Positions 51,293-52,373 of a DNA stretch of 52,373 bases are shown here, one piece after another (positions within the stretch are counted from its first letter, which is position 1; each line of letters opens with the position of its first letter). A program made the translations under genes and the position numbers. The DNA is from CAKOTZ01 sp964489885 (GTDB taxonomy: Bacteria; Bacillota; Clostridia; TANB77; CAG-508): assembly GCA_964489885.1 (NCBI GenBank), contig CAZAZX010000010.1:1-52373 (forward strand), read 5' to 3'. The notes below the pieces were generated by a model. The model saw nothing but the letters and a program-made list of their open reading frames with translations. It had not been told where the DNA came from and did not search any database.

Positions 51293-52174
51293 TTATTCAT
51301 CGTATTTTATTGTAAAATATTTAAATTCATATAATCTATTATTGTTTAGACAATCTATATAATGATCTAACTCATATTGATGAACACATGAAGCGACTAT
51401 TGCAGGATGAAGTTTTTCCATAGGCATAATATAAGTCGCATATTTTAATGCTTCAATTATAGACTTATTTTCTTTCTCTCTTATTAAGTAAAAAGCTTCT
51501 CTGAATCTTGCAACAGAAGGGGAGTTGGTATAATAAGATAAAGGCACAATAAATTCTTTGTATACTACATCTTGGAAATCTTTGTATTTATTTGGGAAAT
51601 TTTTCAAATACATTTCAATTTCAGATTTCCTATACCTTAAAAATACCTTGTTTTTGTATTTTGAAATTATTAAAACATTATTATCTTCATGAGCATCATC
51701 GCTTAGTTTAGAAGCAGATGAACTCGAAAAATAGTTTTTATTTAAAATGTCTAGGTAGTCAGTTTTATCATCTAATAAATATAAAAAACTTTGTGTTGTT
51801 TTATCAGAAAAGAAATTAATTAATATACTGTTATTTTCAGATATTTTCTTATATATGTTTTTTAAAAGCCCAAAAGTGTTTTCAATTTGTTTATTAATTG
51901 TTTGCATTGAATCGTCTGTTTTTTCTTTATCTTGTGAATTAGAATGAGCAATAAGTTTTGTAATACTTTTATTTAACATATCTATATTTTGTTCTCTATC
52001 TAGAAGAAGGTGGATATTTTCGTTTGCACATTCGAATGATTTTTTCAATGAATTATAAAATTCAGCATTTTTTTTAAATTTTGAAAATGCGTGTAAAACA
52101 ATATGATTTTGCATATTATTAATAGAATCACGTATTTGCCTATATGCATCTATTTGAGATTGCAAATTCCTCAT
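51293..52174 (-). CDS. Unknown protein, helical with SSSS linker
   Basis: A 293-residue protein. The N-terminal half is long helices with heptad-like spacing (MRNLQSQIDAYRQIRDSINN...). A FSSSSASKLSD linker near residue 150 leads to a folded C-terminal part with YKEFIVPLSYYTNSPSVARF. No ribosome site is clear before the ATG, and the frame stays open for about 18 further codons upstream, so the true start may be a non-ATG codon. No family assigned. Confidence 0.55.
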   Translation of the reverse strand: MRNLQSQIDAYRQIRDSINNMQNHIVLHAFSKFKKNAEFYNSLKKSFECANENIHLLLDREQNIDMLNKSITKLIAHSNSQDKEKTDDSMQTINKQIENTFGLLKNIYKKISENNSILINFFSDKTTQSFLYLLDDKTDYLDILNKNYFSSSSASKLSDDAHEDNNVLIISKYKNKVFLRYRKSEIEMYLKNFPNKYKDFQDVVYKEFIVPLSYYTNSPSVARFREAFYLIREKENKSIIEALKYATYIMPMEKLHPAIVASCVHQYELDHYIDCLNNNRLYEFKYFTIKYDE

Positions 52175-52373
52175 ATTTTCATCTAAATCTTCAATAAATT
52201 TTAAATCTTTTTTTGTTAATGAACTATCTTAAAATATAATCTAGTATATCACAAAAAAATTTATTTGAAAAATTATTTTTAATAATTTTAAAATATCGTC
52301 AATTTATTCAAAATAGCTGAATGAGTTAAATTTTCTGGGGAAAATAAAAAATATATAGAAAAACAAAAGCACT
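52175..52373. other. Non-coding end of window
   Basis: AT-rich sequence with no gene, hairpin or repeat that I can support. It probably includes the promoter of the minus-strand gene ending at 51293. Confidence 0.4.

Overview
The window is a very AT-rich chromosomal segment (about 28% G+C by eye) from an endospore-forming member of the Bacillota, most likely an uncultured Clostridia. Spore genes support this: sigH, a spoIVFA/spoIVFB-like pair, spoVT, cotJABC and a yyaC-type protein. So do the ctsR-mcsA-mcsB-clpC heat-shock operon, RNase J and class A sigma promoters of the TTGACA-17-TATAAT type. A run of 100 N shows it is a scaffold from a draft or metagenome assembly. I cannot name the genus.

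Layout. 0.5-5 kb: RNase J, glutamyl-tRNA synthetase, a DUF951 protein, purine nucleoside phosphorylase. 5-9.6 kb: sporulation-type genes (YyaC-like, SpoIVFA-like, a frameshifted SpoIVFB) and a pseudopilin-like protein. 9.7-12 kb: L21 and L27 behind a leader RNA, then glmM. 12-16.7 kb: the CtsR regulon. 17.2-23.4 kb: an envelope/translation operon (pyrH, frr, uppS, cdsA, rseP) followed by a two-component system. 23.4-28.4 kb: the assembly gap, small minus-strand genes, a DUF4143 ATPase and a MATE transporter fused to a cytidylate-kinase-like domain. 28.4-33.3 kb: spoVT, cotJABC, a scrambled acyltransferase pseudogene and small unknowns. 33.4-46.8 kb: yebC, lysS, a HipA-like kinase, an M50 protease, tsaD, a phosphoesterase, a large coiled-coil unknown, deoB and sigH. 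46.8-52 kb: a tRNA-Thr, a degraded accessory region with remnants of at least six gene families, two paralogous membrane proteins, a methyltransferase and an unknown minus-strand gene.

Two patterns cut across the gene-by-gene picture. First, seven short single-gene cassettes (5.1, 16.7, 17.0, 24.0, 24.4, 34.3 and 35.2 kb) have much higher G+C and different codon use from everything around them. Each sits between native operons; most have a clear AT-rich sigma-A promoter and their own hairpin terminator. They encode small membrane, secreted or basic proteins that I do not recognise. The last two share an almost identical promoter with a TTTACATAA/TTATGTAAA dyad, and both have signal peptides ending in TTEA-A. 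Second, a dispersed element recurs at least seven times: TTATTG(T/C)GAAA(C/G)CAACAAG, a variable hairpin, then GGTGGGTCGGGTTTTT. It has compensatory stem changes and occurs in full-length forms and forms lacking the hairpin. It resembles the structured ends of IS200/IS605 elements, but no transposase is present.

Other notable points are an L27 protein without the usual Firmicute leader peptide, together with absence of the Prp protease gene, and a scaffold gap whose two edges carry the same 55 bases, so the gap is probably false.
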